Positions 20,486-29,107 of a stretch of DNA of 64,000 nt are shown here, piece after piece. The translations under genes and the position numbers were made by a program. Under the pieces are notes generated by a model. It ran no database searches and was not told the DNA's origin. It saw only the letters and a list, made by a program, of their open reading frames with translations. Each line of letters opens with the position of its first letter. Position 1 is the first letter of the stretch. The DNA is from Stenotrophomonas sp. 364 (GTDB taxonomy: Bacteria > Pseudomonadota > Gammaproteobacteria > Xanthomonadales > Xanthomonadaceae), in the NCBI RefSeq assembly GCF_009832905.1, contig NZ_CP047135.1, positions 40,001 through 104,000 of the forward strand, read 5' to 3'.

Positions 20486-21361
20486 ATGGCCCAGCAAAGC
20501 CCCGATGCCAACGTGTACTTCGTGCCCACGCACAGCAAATGGCCGTTCATCGGTTCCATCGCGATGATGGTGACCATGGTGGGCGTGGCCAGCTGGCTCA
20601 ATGATTCGGGCTGGGGCAAGTGGACCTTCTACGCCGGCATCGCGATGCTGGTGCTCACCCTGTTCTGGTGGTTCAGCGACGTGGTGCGCGAGTCGCAGGC
20701 CGGCAACTACAACCGCCAGGTGGACGGTTCATTCCGCATGGGCATGGTGTGGTTCATCTTTTCCGAAGTGATGTTCTTCGGCGCATTCTTCGGTGCGCTG
20801 TTCTACACCCGCAACCTGGGCCTGCCGTGGCTGGGCGGCGAGGGCGACGGGGTGATGACCAACGAACTGCTGTGGGACGGCTATTCCGCTGCGTGGCCCA
20901 CCAATGGCCCGGGCAGTATCGGGGGGCACTTCCAGACCATTCCGGCCTGGGGCCTGCCGCTGATCAACACGCTGATCCTGCTCACTTCCGGCGTCACCCT
21001 CACCATCGCCCACCACGCGCTCAAGGCCGGCAACCGCCGCCAACTGCTGGTCTGGCTGGGCCTGACCGTGGTGCTGGGCGTGTTCTTCCTGACCCTGCAG
21101 GCCGAGGAATACATCCACGCCTACAAGGAACTCAACCTCACCCTGGGCTCGGGCATCTACGGCTCCACGTTCTTCATGCTCACCGGCTTCCACGGTGCGC
21201 ACGTGCTGCTGGGCACCATCATGCTGGGCGTGATGTGGCTGCGCTCGGCCAAGGGCCACTTCACCCGCGACAACCACTTCGGCTTCGAAGCGGCGGCCTG
21301 GTACTGGCACTTCGTCGACGTGGTGTGGCTGATGCTGTTCCTGTTCGTCTACGTGCTGTAG
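20486..21361 (+). CDS. coxC: Cytochrome c oxidase subunit III
   Basis: 291 residues with seven membrane helices. Typical subunit III blocks are VWFIFSEVMFFGAFF, where the glutamate lies in the second helix bundle, and FHGAHVLLGTI and AAWYWHFVDVVWLMLF near the end. It stabilises subunit I and supports sustained proton pumping. It is the last plus-strand gene before a convergent small gene. Confidence 0.97.
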   Translation: MAQQSPDANVYFVPTHSKWPFIGSIAMMVTMVGVASWLNDSGWGKWTFYAGIAMLVLTLFWWFSDVVRESQAGNYNRQVDGSFRMGMVWFIFSEVMFFGAFFGALFYTRNLGLPWLGGEGDGVMTNELLWDGYSAAWPTNGPGSIGGHFQTIPAWGLPLINTLILLTSGVTLTIAHHALKAGNRRQLLVWLGLTVVLGVFFLTLQAEEYIHAYKELNLTLGSGIYGSTFFMLTGFHGAHVLLGTIMLGVMWLRSAKGHFTRDNHFGFEAAAWYWHFVDVVWLMLFLFVYVL

Positions 21362-21377
21362 CGTCGGGACGACACCT

Positions 21378-21399
21378 GCCGCACCTGTCCGGGTGCGGC
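21378..21399. terminator. Hairpin between convergent genes
   Basis: A perfect 8-bp stem, GCCGCACC/GGTGCGGC, with a 6-nt loop lies between the convergent coxC and DUF2909 genes. There is no T run on either side, so it is either a weak terminator or an mRNA-end stabiliser. Confidence 0.45.
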
Positions 21400-21414
21400 G
21401 TCAGTGGAACGCGG

Positions 21415-21633
21415 TCAACCGCCGATGCCGTGGGGTTTGATCCAGCCGCTGTAGATGCCGATGGCCACCAGCGCGATCAGCGCCACCGACACCGCGATGC
21501 GGCGGGTGAGCGCATTGACGGTGCGCTTGGTCTGGCCGCGATCGACCAGCAGGTAATACAGCCCGGCGCCCAGATTCCAGACGATGACGATCAGAAACGC
21601 GATTACCAGCAGGGTCTTCAACGAATCATTCAT
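21415..21633 (-). CDS. Twin-transmembrane protein, DUF2909 family
   Basis: 72 residues with two membrane helices (about 5-28 and 46-64) joined by a basic loop (DRGQTKRTVNALTRR). This family is regularly found inside proteobacterial cytochrome oxidase clusters, here between coxC and surf1 but on the opposite strand. Its function is not known; a role in oxidase assembly is suggested by context only. Confidence 0.85.
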   Translation of the reverse strand: MNDSLKTLLVIAFLIVIVWNLGAGLYYLLVDRGQTKRTVNALTRRIAVSVALIALVAIGIYSGWIKPHGIGG

Positions 21634-21690
21634 GCGCGGCTCGATGGCAGGGCGGGTACGCCTATATCACCGCGTTTGGTCGCCGTTGTC

Positions 21691-22425
21691 ATGATGCGAA
21701 AGCACACACGCCTGATCGGTTGGGTGGCCGCGGTGCTGGTGATCACCGGTTTCTGCCTGCTGGGCCAGTGGCAGCTGCAGCGCATGCATGAAAAGCAGGC
21801 GCTGCTCGACCAGCAGGTGCCGGCGCATGCGCAGGCGCTGCGCCTGGCCGCCGCGCTGTCGGCGCCGCCAACGTTGCGCTGGGTGGAAGACCACGGGCAG
21901 TACCTGCCCGGCACCGTGCTGCTGGACAACCAGACCCGCGAGGGCCGCGCCGGATTCAAGCTGTACCAGCCCTTCCTGAGCGATGGCGGTGCGCGCGTGC
22001 TGGTCGACCTGGGCTGGCAGCCGATGCCGCCCGACCGGGTGCTGCCGCCCCTCCAGCCTCCGCACGGCCACGCCCGCATCGCCGGGCTGCTGGCGCCGCC
22101 ACCGGCCAGCGGCATTGCCCTGGGCCCGGCCTTGGCCACCACCGTGCAGCCGGGAATCTGGCTGGCCAACCGCATGCCCCCGGATGAGGTGGCCCGCGCG
22201 CTGGGGCTGCCTGCCGACAGCCTGCCGACGCGTGTGCTGCGGCTGGACCCTTCGCTGCCCGGCGGCTACGCCCGCGACCTGGACCTGCTGCCCAACACGC
22301 TGCCGCCCAGCCGTCACCTTGGCTATGCGGTGCAGTGGTTCGGGCTGGCGTTGACCGTGCTGGTGGTCGCGCTGGTGCTGGAGCTGCGTTCACGCCGCCG
22401 CGTTTCCCCCGACTCCCGGCGCTGA
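21691..22425 (+). CDS. surf1: SURF1 family oxidase assembly protein
   Basis: 244 residues with the family topology: one helix near each end (about 8-26 and 217-236) around a periplasmic domain. Conserved blocks are LLGQWQLQRMHEK after helix 1, DNQTREGRAGF, VLVDLGWQP, and GYAVQWFGLA in the last helix. Surf1 assists heme a insertion into subunit I. The ATG pair at 21691/21694 is the likely start. It is 18 bp upstream of the next gene. Confidence 0.93.
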   Translation: MMRKHTRLIGWVAAVLVITGFCLLGQWQLQRMHEKQALLDQQVPAHAQALRLAAALSAPPTLRWVEDHGQYLPGTVLLDNQTREGRAGFKLYQPFLSDGGARVLVDLGWQPMPPDRVLPPLQPPHGHARIAGLLAPPPASGIALGPALATTVQPGIWLANRMPPDEVARALGLPADSLPTRVLRLDPSLPGGYARDLDLLPNTLPPSRHLGYAVQWFGLALTVLVVALVLELRSRRRVSPDSRR

Positions 22426-22443
22426 CCGCCCCAACGTGAGAAA

Positions 22444-23028
22444 ATGCCCCCCATGAATGCCACTTCCCCGGAACGGCTGTCCCCGCGCTCACGCGGCCGC
22501 TGGACGCTGATTGCCCTGTTCGGCCTGTTCTTTGGTGCGATGGCGTTGGCCGGCGTGCTGCGCTTCTCCGGGTGGCAGCCCACCGCGCACCGCAACAGCG
22601 GCCAGTTGCTGCAGCCCCCCGCCGATCTGCGCGCGCTGCCGCCCACGCTGGCCAATGGCCAGCCGTATGCATGGAATCCGGAAGCGCGCACCTGGCGCAT
22701 CCTGGTGGCCCCGTCTGCCGGCTGTACAAGCGCGTGCGTCACTTTGTCGCAGGGATTGGGCAAGGTGTGGCAGCTGTTCGGCCATAACGCCGATAATGTC
22801 GAGATCCTGTGGCTGGGCACGCCGCCGGCCGAGCTCCAGGGCGTGCCCGCATTGCGCGTGCTGCGCGACCAGCCCGACCTGCGTGCCGCATTGCCCGCCG
22901 TGGATGACCCTGCCGGCACGCCGGTGTATGTGATCGATCCCAACGGTTTCGTGATCATGCGCTATGCGCCGGGATTCGATATGGCCGGTCTGCGCAAAGA
23001 CCTGGCCACGCTGCTGAAACTGAAGTGA
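22444..23028 (+). CDS. Membrane-anchored CxxxC protein of the oxidase cluster
   Basis: 194 residues with an N-terminal helix (about 22-42) and a periplasmic domain. The motif SAGCTSACVTLSQ holds a CxxxC pair in the position where SCO/SenC copper chaperones carry theirs, and the C-terminal part (TPVYVIDPNGFVIMRY) matches the end of a thioredoxin fold. The histidine ligand of SCO proteins is not obvious. Such proteins commonly sit between surf1 and ctaA. Likely a redox or copper-handling assembly factor. An internal ATG at 22453 is an alternative start. Confidence 0.8.
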   Translation: MPPMNATSPERLSPRSRGRWTLIALFGLFFGAMALAGVLRFSGWQPTAHRNSGQLLQPPADLRALPPTLANGQPYAWNPEARTWRILVAPSAGCTSACVTLSQGLGKVWQLFGHNADNVEILWLGTPPAELQGVPALRVLRDQPDLRAALPAVDDPAGTPVYVIDPNGFVIMRYAPGFDMAGLRKDLATLLKLK

Positions 23029-23039
23029 GTTCCGTTTAG

Positions 23040-24248
23040 ATGAGCCTCTCCGCACGCCCGGTGCTGCACCGCAATTTCCACCGTCTGGCGTGGTTTGCGC
23101 TGATCATGACCGCCAGCACGATCATGTTCGGTTCGTTCGTGCGCTTGTCTGATGCCGGCCTGAGCTGCCCGGACTGGCCCACCTGCTATGGCCGCGTCAC
23201 CTGGCCGCAGCATGCCGCCGAGGTGGTCGGGCACGAAGCGGCCAAGATCCGCCCGCTGGAAACCCACAAGGCGTGGCGCGAGCAGGTGCACCGCTTCCTG
23301 GCCGGCGCGCTTGGCATCGAGATCCTCACCCTGGCACTGCTGGCCACGCGCCGCCGTCGCTGGGGCACTACTGCCGTGGTCACCGCCTGCGTACTGGTGG
23401 CCACTGGCATACCGCTGTACATGATGGGCATGCACGTGCCGGCCAGCATCCTGGCGATCATCGGCGAGGCCATCCTGCTGGTGGCCGCGCTGCGCTGGAA
23501 CAACATCGACCTGGCCCGCGCCGCGTTGCTGACCCTGGCGGTGGTGATCTTCCAGGCCTTGCTCGGCATGTGGACGGTGACCTGGCTGCTCAAGCCGATC
23601 GTGGTGATGGGCCACCTGCTGGGCGGCATGCTGATGTTCGGCCTGCTGGTGTGGATGGCATGGCGTGCCACGCACATGCCCATCACGCTGGTGGAAGCGC
23701 CGAAGCTGAAGTGGCTGATCCGCGCCGGCGTGGCCGTGCTGGTGCTGCAGATCGCGCTGGGCGGCTGGGTCAGCGCCAACTACGCCGCACTCGCCTGCGG
23801 CGGCGGCAGTGGATCGCTGGACAACTTCCCGCGCTGCGTCAGCCAGTGGTGGCCGCAGCACGACTTCAAGGAAGGCTTCACCCTGTGGCGCGGCATTGGC
23901 GTGGACTACGAAGGTGGCGTGCTCGATGGCGCCTCGCGCATTGCCATCCAGATGGCGCACCGCATGATGGCGATCGTGGTGGCCGTGTACCTGCTGTGGC
24001 TGTCGGTGCGCCTGTTCAAGCTGCCGAGCATGCGCGGCTGGGCGAGCGCGCTGGGCCTGCTGGTGGTGGCGCAGATCACCCTGGGCATTCTCAACGTGAA
24101 GCTGGCGGTGCCGCTGGAAGTGGCCGTGGCCCACAGTGGCGGCGCGGTGGCGCTGTTGTTCGTGCTTGTCACGCTGCTGGCGCGCCTGCGCGCGCCGGAC
24201 GCAGACGGCAAGCCCGGCACGTCCGCGTCTGCCGTGCAGGCAGGCTGA
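23040..24248 (+). CDS. ctaA: Heme A synthase, COX15/CtaA family
   Basis: 402 residues with eight membrane helices in two related four-helix halves. Conserved features include [17 protein letters not shown] early on and heme-ligand histidines in [22 protein letters not shown] and VAHSGGAV. It oxidises heme O to heme A for the aa3 oxidase. It begins 11 bp after the CxxxC gene and ends 4 bp before ctaB. Confidence 0.96.
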   Translation: MSLSARPVLHRNFHRLAWFALIMTASTIMFGSFVRLSDAGLSCPDWPTCYGRVTWPQHAAEVVGHEAAKIRPLETHKAWREQVHRFLAGALGIEILTLALLATRRRRWGTTAVVTACVLVATGIPLYMMGMHVPASILAIIGEAILLVAALRWNNIDLARAALLTLAVVIFQALLGMWTVTWLLKPIVVMGHLLGGMLMFGLLVWMAWRATHMPITLVEAPKLKWLIRAGVAVLVLQIALGGWVSANYAALACGGGSGSLDNFPRCVSQWWPQHDFKEGFTLWRGIGVDYEGGVLDGASRIAIQMAHRMMAIVVAVYLLWLSVRLFKLPSMRGWASALGLLVVAQITLGILNVKLAVPLEVAVAHSGGAVALLFVLVTLLARLRAPDADGKPGTSASAVQAG

Positions 24249-24252
24249 CGGC

Positions 24253-25143
24253 ATGGCCAGTTATCGTCAGTACTGGGACCTGACCAAGCCCAAGGTCGTC
24301 GCCCTCATCGTCTTCACCGCGCTGGTCGGCATGTTCCTGGCCATCCCGGGGCTGCCCACCGCGCAGCAGGCCCTGGACGGCGCGCTCGGTTTCCTCGGCA
24401 TCTGGCTGGCCGCTTCCGCTGCCGCGGCCATCAACCAGTTGCTCGATGCACGCATCGACGCGCAGATGGCGCGCACCTCGTGGCGCCCGCTGGTGGTGGG
24501 CAAGGTCAAGCCGTGGCAGGTGCTGGTGTTTGCCGGGCTGCTGATCGCGCTGTCGATGACCATCCTGGTGGTCTGGGTCAACGTCATCACCGCGGTGCTG
24601 ACCTTCGCCTCGCTGATTGGTTACGCGGTGATCTACACCGTGTACCTCAAGCGCGCGACCTCGCAGAACATCGTCATCGGCGGCCTCGCCGGCGCCACCC
24701 CGCCGATGCTGGGCTGGGCCGCGATCACCGGCATGCAGGGCCCGTGGGACTGGGCCTACGCGTCGCTGCTGGTGCTGATCATCTTCATCTGGACCCCGCC
24801 GCATTTCTGGGCGCTGGCGATCTTCCGCCGCGAGGATTACGCCAAGGCCGAGATCCCGATGCTGCCGGTCACCCACGGCGTGGCGTACACCCGCAAGTCG
24901 ATCATGGTGTACTCCATCGCGCTGGCCGTGGTGAGCATCCTGCCGGTGGTGTTCGGCATGAGCGGCATGTTCTACCTCGGCGGTGCGATCGTGCTCAACG
25001 CGGTCTTCCTCTGGTACGCGTGGCGCATGCTGAACCCGCCGGATGAGATCTTCTCGATGAAGATGTTCGGCTACTCCATCGTCTACCTGATGGCGTTGTT
25101 CGCCTTCCTGATGGTGGACCACTGGATGCTGCCCTGGTTGTAG
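24253..25143 (+). CDS. ctaB: Protoheme IX farnesyltransferase (heme O synthase)
   Basis: 296 residues, nine membrane helices, UbiA prenyltransferase family. The prenyl-diphosphate site is visible as [20 protein letters not shown], where the first two Asp and the MxRT-RP block are diagnostic, with a second acidic loop after [10 protein letters not shown] ([12 protein letters not shown]). It adds a farnesyl group to protoheme, making the substrate for CtaA next door. The frame extends upstream into ctaA, but ATG 24253 gives the normal family N terminus. Confidence 0.96.
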   Translation: MASYRQYWDLTKPKVVALIVFTALVGMFLAIPGLPTAQQALDGALGFLGIWLAASAAAAINQLLDARIDAQMARTSWRPLVVGKVKPWQVLVFAGLLIALSMTILVVWVNVITAVLTFASLIGYAVIYTVYLKRATSQNIVIGGLAGATPPMLGWAAITGMQGPWDWAYASLLVLIIFIWTPPHFWALAIFRREDYAKAEIPMLPVTHGVAYTRKSIMVYSIALAVVSILPVVFGMSGMFYLGGAIVLNAVFLWYAWRMLNPPDEIFSMKMFGYSIVYLMALFAFLMVDHWMLPWL

Positions 25144-25149
25144 GGTGCT

Positions 25150-25233
25150 GTACCGACCAACGGTCGGTACCTGCCGGGGCGGTGATGGCGCCCGCGCGCC
25201 TACCCGCGGTAGGTCACGACCGTTGGTCGTGAC
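25150..25233. repeat. SMAG-like palindromes, two copies
   Basis: A 21-nt perfect palindrome (GTACCGACC/GGTCGGTAC) lies at 25150-25170, and a GTAG-headed element with stem GTCACGACC/GGTCGTGAC lies at 25209-25233 (+). Both share the CCGTTGG-type centre but have different outer stems. They separate ctaB from the following exported-protein gene. Confidence 0.75.
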
Positions 25234-25313
25234 GCGCCAACCCGTGCGCTGCGACATATTGAATTTCCCGCAAACGTCGCCATTGCTTTCATGACCGGAC
25301 AGGACGTGACGGC

Positions 25314-26129
25314 ATGAAACGATGGATGCGAAGCGCAGTACTGGCCATGACACTGCTGTGCAGCGCGGCGATTGCCACACCTGCACCCGATGAGACGGCC
25401 ATGCAGATCATGCGGCACGCCGGCGACCACCGCCTGGTCGTGCTCGGCGAATACCACGGCACCGCCGAAACGCCGCGGCTGGTGGCCGACCTGATGGAGC
25501 GCTACAGCCGCAACACGGCCGCCGTGCGGCTGGGGCTGGAACTGCCGATGAGCGAGAACGTCGCACTGGCGCGCTACCTGCGCTCGGACGGCGGTGCCGA
25601 CGCGCGCGAGACGCTGCGCACGTCGCCGTTCTGGGTGGTGAAGGACGATCAGCATGACGGCCGGCGCAGCCGTGACATGCTCGCGCTGATCGAGGCCGTC
25701 CGTGTGTTGCGGGCCCAGGGCCGCGATGTCGGCGTGGCCGGCTATGACAACGAAACCGGCGCCTCCACCAGCAGTGACCAGCGCGATGCGGCCATGGCCG
25801 CGCACCTGCGCCAGCAGTTCAACGCGCTGCCCGCCGATGCACGGATGCTGGTGCTGACCGGCAACGTGCATGCCATGCGCACCCGGTCGGCCGATGCGCC
25901 CCCAGAGATGCAGAAGACGATGGCCGCGTACCTGCTGGACCTGCCGCTGTACAGCGTGCGTCTGGAAGCGCTGCGCGGCCATTTCTGGGCGTGTTTTCAG
26001 CCGTGCCGCGCAGTGCCGCTGATCGAGCGTCCGCCGCGCGCGGCGAAAGAAGATACAGACGCGGATCGGCAGTACGACCTGTGGATATGGATGCCCGCCT
26101 TGAGCGTTGCCACCCTGACTGACCCATAG
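25314..26129 (+). CDS. Exported ChaN/TIKI-superfamily protein
   Basis: 271 residues with a signal peptide (ending AAIA-T). The opening block VVLGEYHGTAETPRL and the later LTGNVHAMR match the glutamate-histidine motifs shared by ChaN, EreA-type esterases and TraB/TIKI proteins. ChaN-type members have been linked to heme or iron, which is notable beside ctaA and ctaB, but the SMAG-filled gap argues for a separate transcript. Enzymatic activity is not established. Five cysteines are present; CFQPC near residue 225 could form a disulfide. Confidence 0.72.
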   Translation: MKRWMRSAVLAMTLLCSAAIATPAPDETAMQIMRHAGDHRLVVLGEYHGTAETPRLVADLMERYSRNTAAVRLGLELPMSENVALARYLRSDGGADARETLRTSPFWVVKDDQHDGRRSRDMLALIEAVRVLRAQGRDVGVAGYDNETGASTSSDQRDAAMAAHLRQQFNALPADARMLVLTGNVHAMRTRSADAPPEMQKTMAAYLLDLPLYSVRLEALRGHFWACFQPCRAVPLIERPPRAAKEDTDADRQYDLWIWMPALSVATLTDP

Positions 26130-26345
26130 TGCCGGATGTCGCGTCAGACCTGTCGCAACCCTGTTGCGATGCCTCTGCGCCGTCCTTGGTGATGGTCTTC
26201 ATCGGAGCATTGTCGGGATATGCCGTGTTGAAGTGTCCGCTACGCCTCAATGCGTGGTGAGTTGGAATGCAGTGCACCGTTTACCCTCACCGTGCAGCGT
26301 ACATATGTGGTGCGAGGTGACTCGCCAACATGTGAGGGAGCGGCA

Positions 26346-26720
26346 ATGAAACTAATCAGACGCCTTGGCGCCGGGCTGCTGTTGATGGTCGCATTCGGGA
26401 GCGGGGATGCGGCAGCAGAAGTAAAAGCTATCAGCCGAGCGAACTGTCTTGGCTTCGTCAATGAATCGATAACCTACGACAGGCCCCAATTCAGAAGCAT
26501 TCAAGGCTCTGCGGCCAGCAGACACATCCCATTGGGCGCCATCCAGCCAAAGCATGTGCTTGGCGCGCCAAACAATGGTGGCTTCTCTTGGCGGTTCAGG
26601 GCAGGTGATCAATCCGATCCGGAACGAATGCTCGTGCGTGGGTACCACACCTGGATACTCAACCGGATAGTACACACGCGAAATACCGCGACCGCCGACT
26701 GCAGCCTGACCGAGTGGTGA
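26346..26720 (+). CDS. Exported protein of unknown function
   Basis: 124 residues with a signal peptide (MKLIRRLGAGLLLMVAFGSGDAAA-E shape, spanning about the first 25 residues). The mature part contains two cysteines (about residues 35 and 120) that may pair, and aromatic/basic blocks such as GGFSWRFRAGDQ. No family was recognised. The start at 26346 follows a clear GAGGGAG ribosome site; upstream extension of the frame is rejected. GC content is visibly lower than in neighbouring genes, and its stop overlaps the start region of the next gene, so the two probably form an operon. Confidence 0.7.
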   Translation: MKLIRRLGAGLLLMVAFGSGDAAAEVKAISRANCLGFVNESITYDRPQFRSIQGSAASRHIPLGAIQPKHVLGAPNNGGFSWRFRAGDQSDPERMLVRGYHTWILNRIVHTRNTATADCSLTEW

Positions 26721-26725
26721 TGCAT

Positions 26726-27460
26726 ATGAAGAAGATCTCAATCGCGATCGCGCTGCTTGCGTCGTTATCGTCGGTCCATGCCAACGCCGAATCCCGCGAT
26801 GCGATCGGTCAATGGCTCCATGAGCGGGCCATGCGGGCTGCTCTCAACGACGATCTGCCTGGTGCCAGGCAGAACAATGAAGAGGGAACCTACCGGATAG
26901 TGCCGCTTGCGGAGCTGGATGCACCCGATACGGTCAAGCAAACCTTCCGCGTCCAGATCGCGCGCAGCCGGGCGGGCGCCGTACGTGTCCCTGTTGGGGT
27001 CATTCCATCGCAGGCCGAACTGCTCGCCACCTTGCCCAAGGTGCAGCGCCCCGATTCGGTTCTCCGCCAGCGGCTGCCCAGTCCGCCGAGTAACCTGCAG
27101 GGCACCGTGCTCGGCGTTGCAGAGGTGATCGGCATGGAGCCAAGCGGTGCGCTGGATGGTGTCAAATCGTCCGGGCTGACCCGCTTCTATCGCTTGACCG
27201 ACGTGGGCATCGTCGCCTTCAACGAGGAGAACTTCCGCGTTCCCGGCACCACCATCGAGGTCATTGCCGAAGCCCAGAACACTGCCGTCAACGGTTTGCC
27301 CGCACAGATCGACATGAATGTTGACGGACAGGGACGTGGTCGCGTGGTGTTGTCGTGGGCCGCTGGAGACAAGGCGTACACACTCACCGCAACCGGCGAC
27401 AGTGACGTGGAGGGCAAGGCGCGCGTGTTGCAGGTGATCGCCGCGGCAATCACCGATTGA
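26726..27460 (+). CDS. Exported protein of unknown function
   Basis: 244 residues starting MKKISIAIALLASLSSVHANA, a good signal peptide. ATG 26720 (overlapping the previous stop) is an alternative start. The mature region has a linker-like middle (PSPPSNLQG) and a C-terminal half with regular beta-strand alternation (IEVIAEAQNT, RVVLSWAAGDKAYTLTATG). No catalytic motif or known family was seen. Coupled to the preceding small exported protein and convergent with the transporter downstream. Confidence 0.72.
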   Translation: MKKISIAIALLASLSSVHANAESRDAIGQWLHERAMRAALNDDLPGARQNNEEGTYRIVPLAELDAPDTVKQTFRVQIARSRAGAVRVPVGVIPSQAELLATLPKVQRPDSVLRQRLPSPPSNLQGTVLGVAEVIGMEPSGALDGVKSSGLTRFYRLTDVGIVAFNEENFRVPGTTIEVIAEAQNTAVNGLPAQIDMNVDGQGRGRVVLSWAAGDKAYTLTATGDSDVEGKARVLQVIAAAITD

Positions 27461-27511
27461 TCTTGAGCAGACGGGGACTGACGTTCAAAAAACGGAGGGA
27501 GCCGAGCGAGC

Positions 27512-28519
27512 TCAACTGCCCACGTCACCCTTCAGCGGTTCCACCGGATCGCGCGCATACCGCTGCGCGATCATCGCGCAGACGATCAGCTGGATCTGGT
27601 GGTAGATCATGATCGGCAGCACGATCGCGCCCAGGCTGCCGCCGGCGAACAGTACCTTGGCGATCGGGACGCCGGTGGCCAGGCTCTTCTTGGAGCCGCA
27701 GAACAGGATGGTGATTTCGTCTTCGCGGTTGAAGCCCAGTCGGCGGGCAATGAAGCGGATCAGCGGCATTGCGATGCCGAGCAGAACCGCGGCAACAAGC
27801 GCCACGGTGAACAGCGACACCAGCGGCGTCTTGCTCCACAGCCCTTCGCTGACCGCTTCGCCGAACGCCGAATACACCACCAGCAGAATGGTGGCCTGGT
27901 CGGTGTAGCGCAGCAGCGCGCGCTGGCGTTCCACCCAGCCGGCGATCCACGGGCGCAGCAGGTGGCCGGCCACGAACGGCACCAGCAGCTGCAGCATGAT
28001 GCTGGCGATGGCCTGCACCGGGTTGTGCATGCCGCCCTCGGTGCCGGCCAGCAGGGCCAGCAGCAACGGGGTGAGGAAGACACCGAGGATGCTCGACAGC
28101 GAGGCGCTGCACACCGCCGCCGGCACGTTGCCGCGCGCCATCGAGGTGAAGGCGATGGACGACTGCACCGTGGACGGCAGCGCACACAGGAACAGCACGC
28201 CGATGTACAGCTCCGGGGTAAGCAGCCAGCCATCCAAGGGCTTGAACAGCAGCCCAAGCAACGGGAACAGCACGAAGGTGCACGCCAGGATGGTCAAGTG
28301 CAGGCGCCAGTGCAGCAGCCCGGCCACGATCGATTCACGCGGCAGGCGCGCGCCATGCAGGAAGAACAGCAGGGCAATGGCTACGTCGGTGACATCGTCG
28401 AGCACCATCGCCGCCGCGCCGTGCATGGGCAGCAGCGAGGCCAGCAGCACGGTGCAGAGCAGGGCGAGGGTGAAGTTGTCCGGTCGCAGGCGCGACCACC
28501 AGGGCTTCATGCGCGGCAT
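27512..28519 (-). CDS. SBF-like transporter (bile acid:sodium symporter superfamily, YfeH type)
   Basis: 335 residues with about ten membrane helices. Family blocks include LLFFLHGARLPRES, LCALPSTVQSSIAFTSMARGN (crossover region) and FCGSKKSLATGVPIAKVLF with its conserved lysine pair. These are typical of YfeH/SLC10A7-like SBF transporters. The substrate is unknown. A second ATG at 28510 (MKPWW) is an alternative start. It lies 43 bp downstream of the exported phosphatase gene, probably in one operon. Confidence 0.88.
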   Translation of the reverse strand: MPRMKPWWSRLRPDNFTLALLCTVLLASLLPMHGAAAMVLDDVTDVAIALLFFLHGARLPRESIVAGLLHWRLHLTILACTFVLFPLLGLLFKPLDGWLLTPELYIGVLFLCALPSTVQSSIAFTSMARGNVPAAVCSASLSSILGVFLTPLLLALLAGTEGGMHNPVQAIASIMLQLLVPFVAGHLLRPWIAGWVERQRALLRYTDQATILLVVYSAFGEAVSEGLWSKTPLVSLFTVALVAAVLLGIAMPLIRFIARRLGFNREDEITILFCGSKKSLATGVPIAKVLFAGGSLGAIVLPIMIYHQIQLIVCAMIAQRYARDPVEPLKGDVGS

Positions 28520-28562
28520 GCTCCTGTGAGGGGGAAAAGAAAGGGGAGAAACGCGTGCTGAC

Positions 28563-29093
28563 TCAACGCGCGGCAGCCTGTTCGAGCAGGGCGCGGGTAG
28601 GGGCTTCCAGCGAGGTCATGCCGGCATCGCGACCCAGCTGCAGGGCTTGCTCCACCGAGGCGCCATCGCGTGCGTTCAACAGCGCCAGCAGCGCACCGGC
28701 GCGGTTGCCGGAGGCGCAATGCACCAGCACCGGACCGCTGCTCTGCGCCAGCGCCGTGCGCAGTGCGCGCGCATTGGCGTCGGTCAGGCCGGCCGCGCCG
28801 GCCACCGGAATGCGCACGTAGCGCAGGCCGAGGCGTTCGGTGGCGGCGGTTTCATCGAAGCCGCGGTCTTCATCAGGCTGGCGCAGGTCGATCAAGGTAG
28901 TGACGCCCGCGTCGGCAGCCTGCTGCAGCTGGGCGGCACTGGGCTGGCCGGCGCTGTACAGCTGGGGGCGCGGCTGCGCGAAGGGCAGCGTGTCGGCCAC
29001 CGCAGGCAGTGCCATTGCCAGCAGGGCGGCGAGGGCGCCAGGGCGGACGTGGCGGGCGAAGGATGCGGCGGGGTTCACTCGGGGAGAGGCCAC
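28563..29093 (-). CDS. Exported phosphatase-like protein (BLH/DUF442 type)
   Basis: 176 residues with a signal peptide (about residues 15-33, ending PAVA-D). The phosphatase fold is indicated by LYSAGQPSAAQLQQ, TTLIDLRQPDED and the anion-binding loop VHCASGNRAGAL. The loop has four residues between Cys and Arg, as in the beta-lactamase-hydrolase-like group, not the five of classical dual-specificity phosphatases. The enzyme would act in the periplasm. The physiological substrate is not known. It ends just before the transporter gene and starts just after dnaG on the same strand. Confidence 0.8.
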   Translation of the reverse strand: MASPRVNPAASFARHVRPGALAALLAMALPAVADTLPFAQPRPQLYSAGQPSAAQLQQAADAGVTTLIDLRQPDEDRGFDETAATERLGLRYVRIPVAGAAGLTDANARALRTALAQSSGPVLVHCASGNRAGALLALLNARDGASVEQALQLGRDAGMTSLEAPTRALLEQAAAR

Positions 29094-29107
29094 GGCTGCT
29101 CCGTTGG

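Noticed and set aside
17869..20619. A 916-codon minus-strand frame across the oxidase genes
   Set aside because: It lies opposite ctaD, ctaG and coxB, all of which have intact catalytic or metal-binding motifs. The antisense protein is low-complexity His/Gln/Arg.
26164..26349. A 61-codon frame upstream of the exported orphan pair
   Set aside because: It runs into the ribosome site of the next gene, lacks its own, and shows no coding pattern.
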